Part shown: piece by piece, positions 10,047 through 20,993 of the stretch | How the letters are laid out: each line of letters opens with the position of its first letter | Position numbering within the stretch: the first letter of the stretch is position 1 | Assembly (NCBI GenBank): GCA_027576995.1 | Contig: JANBQC010000307.1 | Span: 1-32,823, forward strand | Reading direction: 5' to 3' | DNA length: 32,823 bases | Source: Dimargaris cristalligena | Taxonomy: Eukaryota; Kickxellomycota; Dimargaritomycetes; Dimargaritales; Dimargaritaceae | Made by a program: the position numbers and the translations under genes | The notes under the pieces: generated by a model | The model's database searches: none | The model's input: only the letters and a program-made list of their open reading frames with translations | Told to the model about the DNA's origin: nothing

Positions 10047-12953
10047 ATGTACCGTACCTTACTTCGATCCGGCGGCGGCCATTTGGCCCGGGTCCAACCG
10101 ACCGGGCCCACCATTCCCGGGCCATCGCCACCATTCGCTGCCCCACTGCGGCCGACCGCAACTACCCCTAGAGTGGCGTTATTAGGGTCGACCCTGGGTT
10201 CACGGGAACAGGTTCGCGGTTACAAGGCCAAACTTTACGTGAATAGCAAGTACAAGAAGCGCGATAACTCGGCCAACCATTTCCCTTCATCGTCGTCGGC
10301 GCCTGGGTCACGCCGGCCGTCGGGTGACCCGATGGGTAAACGTCAGGGCCACCGGGGACCCGAAACGTCCTTTTCATCGAAACAGATTGATTCGCTGTAC
10401 CAATCCATCGGGGGAACCGGAGGCGGTGACCGGGACCGGGACTTCTCCAGAACTGATCCTACCTCTACTATCAATGACAAGGTCTCGTCCCCCTCTTCGA
10501 CAACTGCTCCCGCGGCCAACGATGTCCGGGCCGCCGAACGATTAACGAATGAGCTGTTTTCCCGGGCCTCTTATTTAGATACCCGATCATCCAACGACTC
10601 GCAGGCCCAGGGCGGTGAGGGTAGGAATATCTTGTCTATGGAACAGGCCTTTAGGGCGGGCCTTTTGCCCGGCATTGACACAGCCGGCGAGGTGCCCACC
10701 GCGGCCCATTTGCGCGGGAGGACCACGAACCCCGCCGATCAATATTACCCGAATGCTTTGGACACGACTTCCGCCGCCACTGCTACTGCTACTACTTCTC
10801 TGGAACTCGAAAATACCCCACCCGCCAATGCCTCGCTTAAAATTTTTAATCAGGTAATTTACGCCAACACCCTGGCCCATCGCCCCGCCGAAGCCGAAAA
10901 GGTTCTGGATATGATGGCCGAATACGGGGTACAACCGGATATCCGAACCTACTGCCACGTCATGGACGCCTACGCCAACTGCCGGGACTTGAACGGCGTA
11001 GTGGCCACGTACGAACGGGTGCAACAGGCCGGTCTGGCCGTCAATCTCCACTGCTACGGTATTCTAACCAAGGCGTACATTGGTGCATTACGCCTCGATG
11101 ATGCCTTCGCCGTGTACGACATCATGAAGAAGCGGGGGGTACGCCCTTCCGCCCCCATTTTTACCCAACTGATCAAGGCCTACCTGGACGTTAACCAATT
11201 CCAGCGGGCCTGGCAGATTTTCGAACACATGCGCTATGAAATCAGCCAACCCGACGAAGTAGCGTTTAGTCACATGATCCACGCCTGTACCCTCCAAAAC
11301 GAAGTCGAGAAGGCCATCAATTTGTTCGAGGAAATGGTTGATGCGGGTCTGTACCTCACCGATGTGACGTTTAACTCCCTCCTCAATGCCTGCGCCCATC
11401 GCCGGGAATACTTCACCACGGCTTTTACGGTCCTGGACCAAATGCGCCAGCACGGCATCCAACCCGACGCCTATACCTACAATATTCTCATCTACGCCTG
11501 CGCCATGGCCAACGACCTCCCGCGCGCGCGCCGGCTGTTCCTGGAAATGTTCGAAGTAGCCGAGCGGAACCGGGATCCCCGTCTGGTACCGAACGAAATC
11601 ACGTATTCGCATATGTTCCTCGCCTACGCAACGATATTTTCCCCCGTCGTGGCCCGCAAGATTCACAAAACGAAAGTTCGCCACCAACGCCAGCGGACGG
11701 CGGACTACCAGGTGCCCCAACCCATTGTGGATTTGTTGAAGTTCGACACGGAGTCGCCCGGTTTACAAGAAGGATCCGACGCGGATGCTACAGCTGCTGA
11801 CTCCCCTCCGGGAGACTCGACCGCCATGTCGACCGTTCCCTCCCCGGCCCAGGCGAATGGGTCGTTTCAGGTAGTTAAACCCGACCTGGATGCTGAACAA
11901 GCCCTTGAGCAGCGGATCGATGTCCTCCGGGAAGCCGATCGACTATTCCATTTTATGGTTCAGCATTGTCCCACCAAATCATCCACTTCACGGAGCAACG
12001 GTAGCCAGGGCCCTGCATCGTCATCATCCGCCGCCCGTTTCACCAACAAACTCCTCAACAACTACCTTTCCCTCCTGGCCAACTACGGCCAAGTCAAACG
12101 GGCCCTCCATCTCTACCAACATACGTTCACCCAATTGGGCCTCCAGCCCGACGGCTGGACCTACGAAACGATGCTGAATTTATGCAGTCGGGAGAATCGC
12201 TTCGAAGAGGGACGCCGGATTTGGAAAGAGTACACGACATGGTCCCAGGCCCACGAGACATCCCTCGATTTGCCCAAGGGGACAGCCCCCTTAGCAGCCC
12301 AAGCCGGGGAGGGCCGCGATCAACCCAAACAACGGTTATCGCTCGAGGCCCAACTAAGTATCCGCTCGGACCTCGAAAAAGAAAAGGCCCGTATGGAAGT
12401 GGGCAAAGCGGCCAGACAAGAATACCTAACCTACCGTGCAATGATCAATATGGTCACCAAGTAAGTGCTAAACAAAAGGGAATATAGCCGATATAGCTAA
12501 CGATATGATTGGGTCAGAAAGACCCGTTGTAATTTATGTATTGGCCTTTAGGTCAGGCGGTCAATAAATGTCCCCTAGTTTACCGCCCACCCTATTATTT
12601 ACTAACCCCTAATGTGCTATGGTCTTAATACACTATCCCTCCCCCTCCACCACCACCACCTTCACTATATTTTACTTAGACAAAACGATATTAAGCAAGC
12701 CATGGCTCTTCTCCGCCGGTTAGTGGCCATCCCGTACAACCAGCAAAACCTATCCCTCAAAAACTTCCGCAACCTATTCAACAAAACAGTGGAACTGGAT
12801 GATAAAACCAGCCGGAGTGAACTGTTGCGCATGTGTCCCGCCGAGGATAAAACCGTTCGGTACGGCCTGGCCCGTAAATGGGGGAGCACCGTGCCGTGGG
12901 ATGTCGGTATTACAAAACGACAAGTCCTGGTGGAGGAAGGTGAAGACTCTTAG
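10047..12953 (+). CDS. pentatricopeptide repeat (PPR) protein, probably mitochondrial, 2 exons
   Basis: Exon 1 is 10047-12460 and exon 2 is 12680-12953, joined product 895 aa. The donor GTAAGT contains an in-frame TAA (12462-12464), so reading exon 1 alone gives a false stop at 805 aa; the splice completes Lys and continues QNDIKQAMALL, finishing a PPR-like helix pair begun by YRAMINMVTK. The N-terminus has Arg4, Arg7 and Arg15 and no acidic residue before Glu54, as in mitochondrial presequences. Residues about 80-260 are low complexity. PPR motifs run from about 264 to 530, with recurring (Y/F)xxLIxAY...A...F/Y...M and GVxPD signatures; a disordered insert (about 570-680) separates them from further repeats at about 690-760 and 795-850. 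PPR proteins bind organelle RNA for stability, processing or translation. The exact target is not readable. A TACTAAC branch site lies in the intron. Confidence 0.9.
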
Positions 12954-13603
12954 GCCCAGCCTCTCTGTGCTTCCCTGTGGCCTTCTATTAATGGATATGG
13001 GTATCGTACGGGTAAACATTGGTATTATATTCTCAAAAAACAAATCTATCAGGTCACATAATGGAATGAACTATATAAAAATAAATATCCATAGATAAAA
13101 AAATAATGGGGCTCGAAGTCGACGGGAAAATTGGAACTAGACAGCAGTGGCTATAAGAACATATGGAGAACGCGATATGGGCCAGCGGAGTGCCTTTCCG
13201 TCATATTAAAGAGTGGGATATTTCGGAAATATATATTTAAAAACAATAACAAATAAGAAAAAACAGTACTGAGACAAATGCCGAGATCCTTAAACCCTAG
13301 AAAGACGCGGTGGTTTAGTGTGAAAACAGCCCTCCATCCTTCTTTGAAATGAAAAATAAGGAAGAGGGAGGGGAAATGGGGCATGTCATGGTGAAGGCAC
13401 TTCATCGTAAAATCATATGGCACACATACACCCAAAAATAATAAAAAGAACATTAAAAGCTGCGTAACTGTATAGAGGAGGGGTGGATAAAATATGTATA
13501 TGTTGACAAGAAGGAACGATGCTATAACAAAACAAAAAAAAAGGCGGAAGCGTAGTAGCAGAAAGGGAAGCATAAAAAGAATATATGAAGGACACGGACA
13601 AAT
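12954..13603. other. convergent 3' intergenic region
   Basis: It separates the convergent 3' ends of the PPR gene (+) and the FYR-domain gene (-) and is A-rich on the + strand, consistent with two 3' untranslated regions. Frames here are short and repetitive, with no conserved features. Confidence 0.6.
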
Positions 13604-15583
13604 CTATGGCTGGGCCTGTTCCACGGGTTCAGAGTGGATGGATACTGTTGCGCTAGACCCATTCACCATGGTTGCCAGGGAACTCGAATAGCCATTTATT
13701 CCCTCTGACGGATCAGCCGGGTCGAGTCGTGACCGTTTGGTGGGCGGGTCGATATCCATGCTCTGGTCAGACGGCGACGGGGACCGGGACATGGGCAGGG
13801 TTTGGTCGACAGTAGAGGCTAGAGACACTCGGTCACCAGTATCCACTTCGCCCTCCAGTTCAACAGTGATTTCGGGGGGCGGGGGCGAACCGGCCGACTT
13901 GGAATCCGATGCCCGGGATTGGGACACGGGGAGGTTTGTCCGGAATTTCTTCATGATGTAGTTTCTACATTTTTCAACGTTGGGCAGACTCTGAACCATC
14001 ATGGCAACGGTGGGGTTGTTGAGGCCAAAGTAGTCTGGGCCGGACGCTGCCCCGCTGTGGGGATCCGGGCGGTGGCTATTAGCGGCCTTGACGCATGTGG
14101 TCCATACCCCCGTGGGCGAGCCGGCCTCCAGGACATGGCCGGGGTTATCCTCAGCCTCTAATAGAAACCATGGGTGATCGTCTTTTTCCAAGATGGTACC
14201 GGTGTAGGTGGTGGTGGTATTAGGGTTAGTCATGCTGCGATACTGGCGTTTGACTTGGTAGCCTAACGGCCAAATATGCCGCTCGGTGTGAAAAGCATCG
14301 CGGTCCCATACCACTTTACCCAAACTAATAATCTCGGTTTGCCCCAAGTAATAGGGTAGTTTAAAACTGCCATCGGGCTCTCTCTCTACGTCCAGCACCG
14401 ATAGCTCGCGGTCGATAACATTGGTCCCCTGGCGTTTCCGCTTGGTCTTGACGACTTTCTTGGAGGCACTGTTGGCTTCGGTCGATGTTTTTTCAGGCTT
14501 GGCTTTAGGGTCCACTGCTTCGCCAACCGCACTCACTTCAGTGGGTGGAGGGGGTTGCGATTTACTCGCACTACCATTCATGGGTGTGTAAATACTCTGT
14601 TGCCTCCGGATCAATTTGGCCTTTTTACGTGCCTCCTTGTAGAGTTGGTCCGATTTGCTCGATGATACATCTACACGAGTCATGGGATAATGAGTGATAT
14701 GATAATATATCGAAGAATAGCCAATAAGGGGTTATGTGGTTAGAGGCTGGTTGAAGGAAAAGGAAAGGATCACGGGGGAGGAGTAGGAGGGGTGGTGCTA
14801 TAGTGGGCCCCTAAACCCATCCTCCCCTTTTTTCCTCGGTTGCCTCCATCCACTGGGGAAAGTGACCCGTGTAAAAAGAGCGGCAATGGAGATGGAAATG
14901 AAGTTGCTGAACTTACTTTTGGAGCCTTCGTCTTCACTTAAATCGGAATCACTTTCGGAAGATGATTGGTCGTAAATATAATTGGGACTCTTGGAGATAT
15001 GATCCAGCAGAAATCTGAGGTTGTCCAGGGAGCAGAGAGTAAGAGACACCGGGAGTAAAAGGGGGAAAACTCAATAAAGAGTATGGTTAGATGGAATGTT
15101 GCTGGGATTGGCTATGCGCTCACTTGGCAGGAGCCTTTAAGGAGTGGAGACCAGGGGGCACGGGCATAATTAAACTAGGCCAATCCATCAGCCACGAGGG
15201 TCGATTATTTATAGAGCGATCAAGAAAATGAGATGGACCAATAAACAACCGAATAAGGTGGGAGAAAACCAGCATGTTTGCAGAGGTGGGGGGGAGGGGG
15301 CTTACATTTTGGCCTGGCGTAGGCGTTGAATCTGATTTCGATATTCGTCTAGTTGCTGGTATAGGAGCCTATTCTCTTCGTAAAAAGATAATACCTCACT
15401 TTTAACGCGAAGGTATTTCGCACGGGGCACCGTCCTCCCTACGGAGGCTGCGGAAATCGGGGTCTCCGGCACTGGTTTAGCAGGCGCTGCTTGGGGAGTG
15501 GGAGCAGCTTTGGGCCGTTTACCACGCGGTTTCTTGACGGGTGTAACTGGGGCGACAGGAGTGACTGGGGTGGAATCCGACAT
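13604..15583 (-). CDS. FYRN/FYRC-domain protein, TBRG1-like, 3 exons
   Basis: Reading on the minus strand, exons are 15583-15306, 15014-14917 and 14670-13604; introns are 291 and 246 nt with GTAAG donors and phases 2 and 1. The product is 480 aa. After a Pro/Lys-rich N-terminus comes a predicted coiled coil (about residues 55-98) with KYLRVKSEVLSFYEEN, the counterpart of the coiled coil in animal TBRG1; the splice joins RLRQAK to IFLLDHI within it. An acidic Ser/Asp/Glu stretch follows, then a basic KTKRKR nuclear signal near 200. FYRN spans about 229-276 (LPYYLGQTEIISLGKVVWDR, then WPLGYQVKRQYRSM) and FYRC about 279-366 (PDYFGLNNPTVAMMVQSLP, CRNYIMKKF). FYR domains occur in chromatin proteins such as MLL/KMT2 and TBRG1; this one has no SET or PHD domain. 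The tail holds SP motifs and a second basic patch (TKRSR). Start chosen at the first ATG before the conserved part; upstream in-frame sequence looks untranslated. Confidence 0.9.
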
Positions 15584-16992
15584 GGGGGAGATTAGCGCAG
15601 GCGGTGTCTTCGAGGGAAGGAAGGAAAAGGGGCGGGTCGCGTCCCGGAAAAGATAATAGAAGCAAGATGGGCCCGATGTCCGAGGACTGTAGTTGCGAAT
15701 GGAGCAACTGGCGGAAAATAGACCAGTCGGATAAATGCAGCTTGTGGATTGAGAAGGGCGGATGGGGGACCAATAAAAAAATAAGACGAAAAGCGTGGAC
15801 GAGATGAATAGAGATTCGGGCACCAACCGTCTATAAATAGAGATAGCACAGAACGCGGGAGACGAGGCTATAAATCAAGGTAGAGTGAGGTAACGGACCC
15901 TTGAAGGGTAAGGGGGAGAGGAGGGCTCTTGGATAAGCGTGGTAGTGGTGTAGAGGAGGGCGTCACTTTGCCACGGCAGCGGGTTGGTGAGATAATAGAG
16001 CTGAATAATATGAGAATATATTTGGGTTTAGAGAATCGACCACAGAGATTATAAGAAGGACTGGGCTAGGACATGCCGATAATGGAAAGCAAAGACAGGC
16101 CGTACTCGAAAAGAAACGTCAGGGTATATATATATATATATATATATAAGAAAGAGGAGGTGGGTGGGTTACAGCTATTAGAAGAAATAAGAGGAGGGGA
16201 GCCAGTGCTTAGGAATGGGAATAGAGAAGAAGTTAAGAAAGAAAAGGACCAAACCCAGTCCAGGCGAGGGCAGCGTAGGGTTTTATAGGGGCGATGGGGA
16301 GAGGAGAAAAGGAGGGAAAGAGAAGGAAAGGCATACACCCCGGAAAAAAAGACAGAGCGAAAGTCATCATCATCCGTCCTTTTAGATGGGGAAGGAAGAC
16401 AGGAAAGAACGCATACATTGATGAGAGTGGGGGGATACTTGGGCAAACCCCGCCACCATACATCTATCTCAACCACACCTATCTTTACACTATAGAGTAG
16501 AGAAAGAGGGAACCACCACAACATTCAATGCGCGAGAACCATTCGTTTGGATGTATGCGCATATATAGAGAGAAAAGAGGGGAGGGGAGGTGGGCTTGGA
16601 AGCCAATTGGATTGAAATCCCCAGCCGCGCATACACCCTCCCCACTGCCATTTCCCCTCCCTCCTTCCTTCAAAAGACCCTCTCTCACTCGATAATTCCA
16701 TGGACAGCCGACCTGCTTTCCTTCTTTCCTTTCCGTTCTTTTCCTTTCTTTTTCCCTTACCTAATCATTGGACCGGCTTGCAGTAGTTGCCTGGGATCCC
16801 CTCAAATTACCAATGCTTTGGTGGGGCCAGGTGATGTATCCACCACCCACCCACCCCTTCTCCTCTAATTTTAGACTGAAGGATACGAGGGGAGCATCTA
16901 TTATCTATTGACAGAGGGTATACATGTCTAGTCTACGCATCCACCTCTTCCCTCTTTATAAGGTCTGGGTTGGCTAGGTTGCTTTACCCTCC
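15584..16992. other. upstream region of the FYR-domain gene
   Basis: Probably the promoter side of the minus-strand FYR gene; TATTTATA on the minus strand at 15838-15831 is a possible TATA-like element about 250 nt before its ATG. Purine-rich (GA-rich on +) DNA with a (TA)12 run at 16125-16148. Frames here come from low-complexity sequence and show no conserved features. Confidence 0.5.
16125..16148. repeat. (TA)12 microsatellite
   Basis: Uninterrupted TA dinucleotide run in the purine-rich region upstream of the FYR-domain gene. Confidence 0.95.
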
Positions 16993-17253
16993 ATGAATAA
17001 CAACAATACCCCTCCATTGGGTGTTACTGGGGGGGAATACCCGTACGGCCTTCTCACCCTAGGTGGTTAACTAACTAACCACCCCCTCAAGATTACCACT
17101 CCCAACAGTACCGGCCCGGTTAAGAAATACTACCAATCTATACATCTTACAACACCAGCCAGTCGGCCAATTGCCCCTCATAACGATGGCCTTGGCCTCG
17201 ATTTAAACCCCGATGGCCTCTCCAGTGCCCTGGGTTACCTCTCGTTCCGATAA
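16993..17253 (+). pseudogene. small reading frame interrupted by one in-frame TAA
   Basis: An ATG at 16993 lies 33 nt after a TTTATAAG box. It opens 25 codons (MNNNNTPPLGVTGG...), then an in-frame TAA at 17068-17070, then 60 further open codons in the same frame ending LGYLSFR at a TAA at 17251. The second part has G/C-ending codons and a composition (PVKKYYQSIHL, PHNDGLGLDLNPDGLSSA) like coding sequence elsewhere in the window. The stop lies inside an exact inverted repeat, GGTGGTTA/TAACCACC (17062-17083). A frame just downstream (to 17468) ends QELG at a GTAAGTGG donor-like site and could be a further exon. I recognise no family. Alternatives: degraded gene, short-ORF readthrough, or chance. 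Confidence 0.25.
17062..17083. repeat. 8-bp inverted repeat around an in-frame stop
   Basis: GGTGGTTA-ACTAAC-TAACCACC forms an exact 8-bp stem with a 6-nt loop. It contains two overlapping CTAAC units and the TAA that interrupts the reading frame beginning at 16993. Confidence 0.85.
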
Positions 17254-19419
17254 TCTTGATCACGACTGTCCTTGGCCCCACGGCTACACTCACGTGTTTG
17301 CTATTCCCCACCAGGGACCGCTCCGATTGCTGCTCCCAAGAAGCACAGCCCGCTCCCCTCCCCACAGTCCCCGCCAAGGATGCTGCTTCTGCTTCTGCTT
17401 CTGTCCATCAGGTACCCCAGTCGAAAGGGGGGATCATTTCGTACGGCGGATGTCAAGAGCTGGGGTAAGTGGGTATGCATAGATGAGAGGTCTCTCATTG
17501 TAGCCAAATAAGCCAGCGGGTTCTCTTCCAGACTAATTAACTACCCCATTCCCCTTACCTGGGCCACACGTACGTCACTAAAGAGGCATATGGGAAGATC
17601 CTGGCTAGGAGGAGAGGTGGATCCGTCAGAAGGTATCTCCTTCTCCTCTTTACAGACACCCACACGGCACCCTTTTTTAAAACTTTGATGAAGTGAACGT
17701 AATCTCAGGCCCCAAGGGACAATCCTGTCTTGGTTGGTATTTTTATTCCGAAATTGCCGGCACTTCGCCCAGCACTTTAGTTGATAAAACAACTAGGGCC
17801 CCGAATATCTCGAACTGGGCTAGGTAGGTGTAGATTACCCGATAAATAAAACGGTGAAGTAGCATGTCAATAATGGGGGGTAATTTGCCTCGAAATAATT
17901 AACTCGCCCTCTCATGCGCAAGCCAGTTAAACCTACCTAACCGCGCCTAAGGATATACGCGTTTAAAACTGCTGCTGGATACATCTTGCCCACAGCCTGC
18001 CTGCCCTTCGCAAATACCCATACCATGGCTCACTAGAAATGGTAATCGCCCTTTAATATCAACTCACGTTATATTGCACAGGGGTTAGCGTAGGTGCGTA
18101 TTGTTGGAAATATAAATACGATGGTAAACGCAAGTACCTTCAAATGCAACTATAAAGATTTAAAGAAGAGAGAAAGAACCGCAAGGGGCAAAGCTAGATG
18201 CCCGCAGTTAATTTTATTGTGTTGGAAATAGCAGTAATGATGATAAAAACGTTGTTCTGAGTATAGGATGATATAATCATAGATAGAGAATAGTCCTGGG
18301 TGTTAGGACGGACCAATCAGAGTAAAGGATTCCGAGGGGCGGGAGAAATGAATTTCCGACGCATATTAGACCTTCCCATCCTGGCTTGGATTCGTACAAG
18401 CATACCCTTTTATTTGATCCTTCCACCAGATGACTTACAACCATGTATTCTACTTAGATTGGCATTATTGCTCATTCCCCCTTCCCGTTGGTGCAGTGTT
18501 TAGCCCAACCTTCCAACCTCAACCCTGAAATGAATCTCCCGAATTCGAAGGTGTTGTTGCCCATCTCCCGCTTTAGATAATCCAAGGAAGGATGGGTGGA
18601 TTCTAAGGCTCCCTGGAGGCAGGCTGCAGGGGTAATTGTGCATCATCACGGCAGTACTGAATGGCTCAGTTCCACCGAATCCCCCTGTCCGTGCTCGACT
18701 GAATTGGCCCAGCTGTGGTTAACCTAGGCGGATTCAATGGGTATCTGTTGGTAAGACGCCCTTACCAACCGGTCACCTAATGGTCCATGAATGAATGATT
18801 TATTAGAGATTGCGTTCCTTGGCCAATCCCTTCTATTCTGTCAAACGAACATACTGCTAACCCGAAATCCACACTGCCCAGCCAAATATCATCTACCTGG
18901 GAGGGCTCTATTGAATCTCGAAGTGCTGACACCGGTAACCCCCTGGCCCCTTTGATTATACAACCATTACATCCGCCAGCTATTTCGCTGGGCCCTTTTC
19001 AATTGCATTTGTTTTGGTGAAATTTAGGGCCTGAGTTCGCTGTGGAACCCACCTGATCGCACCTGTCACCCCTAGCCTCCGCCACAGGCCGTAAATACCA
19101 TCCGTCTACGACGCTGGCTGCCCGTCACATTGTTTTGATTGGGGGGAATTTTTTTTACAATTGGGCTCAGGGTCCGTCGTGCAATAAAACCGGCCCTCCG
19201 CCCTGTAACCCCGTTCCCATATCAGGACAATCCGCTGCCCTTCTCTATGCCTTTCTAGTTACTTCCTTCTTTCCCTTAGACTTTCGTTCATGGCCATATT
19301 CCCGCCAACTCATTACACCAGATCCCTTCCCTCTTGTTAACCATCACCCTTTCGTAAGTTTGATTTTCGATTTCCTCTCCCTCTTTAAACCGCACGGCTC
19401 CAGTTATACAATATTGACC
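17254..19419. other. intergenic stretch, no confident gene
   Basis: Open frames at 17256-17511 contain a (TGCTTC)n-type repeat and a GTAAGTG donor-like site but no known domain. The rest, including a 67-codon frame at 18300-18503, shows no conserved motif. The last few hundred bases are the leader and promoter side of the GPI-protein gene; no clear TATA box. Confidence 0.5.
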
Positions 19420-20001
19420 ATGACCCAACACCTTGCCCTTATGTTGGCCGCGACCGCCTTCCTTGCCAGCGCCCATGCCAACTCGCCCATCCAGGCCAGC
19501 GGCTGGAATATCACCAATTTGCCCGTGGGTGAACGCGTGGCCCTCTGTGCCATGCAGATCCAGGTCTGCCAAACCACCTGCGGAGGTCCCGATCTCGCCC
19601 CCAAGGCCTTTTGTAATGACACCACGATGGGCTGGGGCTGTGGTTGCAAAGGGCACAGCCCTGAGTACGATGTCTACAACCTGCCCATCCCAGGCCGCGA
19701 CTGCGAAGGATTTGCGAAGGACTGTGTCGACCGGTGCAAGTTCAACGTTGATTGTGTGGAGAAATGCCGGTCCGATTGGCCTTGCCACACGCCGGAAGCC
19801 CCGGAATCCTATCTAGAAGTTAACCGTTCCAATGAAATGCCCGCCTACAAATTCGTCGATAAATCGGAAAAGGGGCGGAAGGCTGAAGCCGATGGGGAAG
19901 CCAAGAGCTCGGCGGGCCAAGGTCCGACGGCGGCTTCCCTTTTCCAAACCCTGCTCATCGCGGCTCCTGCCACCCTTTTGGTGGCCACTATGTTCGTGTA
20001 A
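19420..20001 (+). CDS. secreted, cysteine-rich GPI-anchored surface protein (DUF7707-like)
   Basis: Single exon, 193 aa, starting at the first in-frame ATG (MTQHLALMLA). A signal peptide is clear, with likely cleavage after AHA (residue 20). The mature part holds 12 cysteines between residues 43 and 122, spaced C-x6-C-x3-C-x10-C-x8-C-x-C-x18-C-x6-C-x3-C-x5-C-x3-C-x5-C, so six disulfides are possible. The segment SGWNITNLPVGERVALCAMQ and the following VC...C...GCGC resemble the fungal DUF7707-type extracellular domain seen in GPI-anchored proteins. N-glycosylation sequons occur at Asn30, Asn66 and Asn135. A hydrophilic Lys/Glu/Ala spacer (about 145-170) leads to a small-residue stretch and a hydrophobic C-terminus ending VATMFV, a typical GPI signal. 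The role is likely at the cell wall or plasma membrane; no enzymatic motif is seen. An ATTAAA at 20073 may serve polyadenylation. Confidence 0.85.
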   Translation: MTQHLALMLAATAFLASAHANSPIQASGWNITNLPVGERVALCAMQIQVCQTTCGGPDLAPKAFCNDTTMGWGCGCKGHSPEYDVYNLPIPGRDCEGFAKDCVDRCKFNVDCVEKCRSDWPCHTPEAPESYLEVNRSNEMPAYKFVDKSEKGRKAEADGEAKSSAGQGPTAASLFQTLLIAAPATLLVATMFV

Positions 20002-20851
20002 GTAGGTGGGTCTAGGCCCGGTTACTAGAATATTTGATTATGCACATCTGCTAATACTTAATATATTTCACCATTAAACTAATTAATCATAATTTACCTG
20101 GCGGGATTAAAACGACAGGGCACCTTGTGGTTATCCAACCAATGTATTAGTGGTGACGGCGATGTGTTATTTTTAACCATACAGTATAGCCGTCTATCCG
20201 CAGGACTTGCCCCTGCCTGGTTGTTGGATAATTTTATTGTTAAAACTCAGGGACCAAGCATGGAAATAGCCTCAACCCTGTTGTTGTTCTGTATATTAAG
20301 TGGCGGCGAGGGGGTTCGATTAATTATAATCACATGATCTTTATTCGCCCCCAGATTGCCTCCTAAAAAGGAATAGGAGGAGAGAAGGGCAAGTTTTCTC
20401 TCCCACTAATAACGGGCCTTTTTTTGGGGCTAACTTTGCCTCTTTTATTGGCCTAATCTCTTCGCCAATCAAGTTCCCCAATGGTAATCCTTAACCCCCC
20501 TCCTCCCCCCGAATTATTATTATTGTTGGTTTTTTTTCGTCCACGAGAAGTAAAACTGGCGGAAGGAAAGGAGGGGGAGAGGTACGTACATTAGTAAGTG
20601 GTGCTGACCCATAGCTAATCGTCGACCTCGACTTAAGAATCTCCCTCCCCCTCGCCTAGTCCTCGTAGCATTAGGCTCCATTACCATACACTGACGAACA
20701 TTGTATTTTATCAGCTTGGTGTCCATACCCTCTCCACCACGTTTTATTCATTCCTTTATAATCAACTTCTTGGCCTTGACAACTTTACGAAACCCTCGTC
20801 TGTTCGTCCCTATAACAGCGCGTTTACCTACGCCCCATAGACTCATACATT

Positions 20852-20985
20852 CACACACACACACACACACACACACCCACCCCGTGACACACAGAAAGAC
20901 CCCNNNNNNNNNNCCCGACCCCCCCCAGACACATACCGCCCCTCCCCCACCCACACACCCCCACACACACATACACACACACACA
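20852..20985. repeat. (CA)n low-complexity tract in RPC19 leader
   Basis: Two CA-dinucleotide runs and poly-C-rich spacers flank the N gap immediately upstream of the RPC19 start codon. The gap length of 10 N is likely a placeholder, so true repeat length is unknown. Confidence 0.85.
20904..20913. other. assembly gap (10 N)
   Basis: Ten consecutive N bases within the CA/C-rich tract. Any splice site or upstream start for RPC19 lying in the gap would be invisible. Confidence 1.
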
Positions 20986-20993
20986 TAACCACC

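Larger units (their letters stand above)
20002..20993. other. intergenic stretch before RPC19, with assembly gap
   Basis: No gene is recognised. The right half becomes C/A-rich with (CA)n runs at 20852-20877 and around 20961-20985, interrupted by 10 N at 20904-20913. This must contain the RPC19 promoter and leader. Confidence 0.6.

Noticed and set aside
11088..11720. 210-codon open frame on the minus strand inside the PPR gene
   Set aside because: It lies opposite well-conserved PPR repeats and has no domain of its own; it is a by-product of the GC-rich coding strand.
12462..12464. TAA as the true end of the PPR gene
   Set aside because: The codon is part of a GTAAGT donor; splicing to 12680 keeps frame and completes a PPR-like helix pair.
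13461..13500. ACTGTATAG...AGGGG...ATAAAATAT similarity to the left end of repeat copy A
   Set aside because: Only short matching blocks with gaps; the remainder of the element is not present.
13151..13573. 140-codon minus-strand hydrophobic frame
   Set aside because: It is Phe/Leu-rich because of A/T-rich 3' UTR sequence between convergent genes; no conserved motif.
15584..15826. in-frame upstream extension of the FYR-domain protein
   Set aside because: The added residues are low-quality Ser/Pro/Phe sequence containing a TATA-like region nearby; the ATG at 15583 gives a typical N-terminus.
16066..16524. 152-codon minus-strand frame
   Set aside because: It is built on GA-rich and TA-repeat DNA (Ser/Pro/Leu and Ile-Tyr repeats) with no recognisable protein features.
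18300..18503. 67-codon frame with a hydrophobic middle
   Set aside because: No conserved features, no promoter motif and no splice partner could be found.
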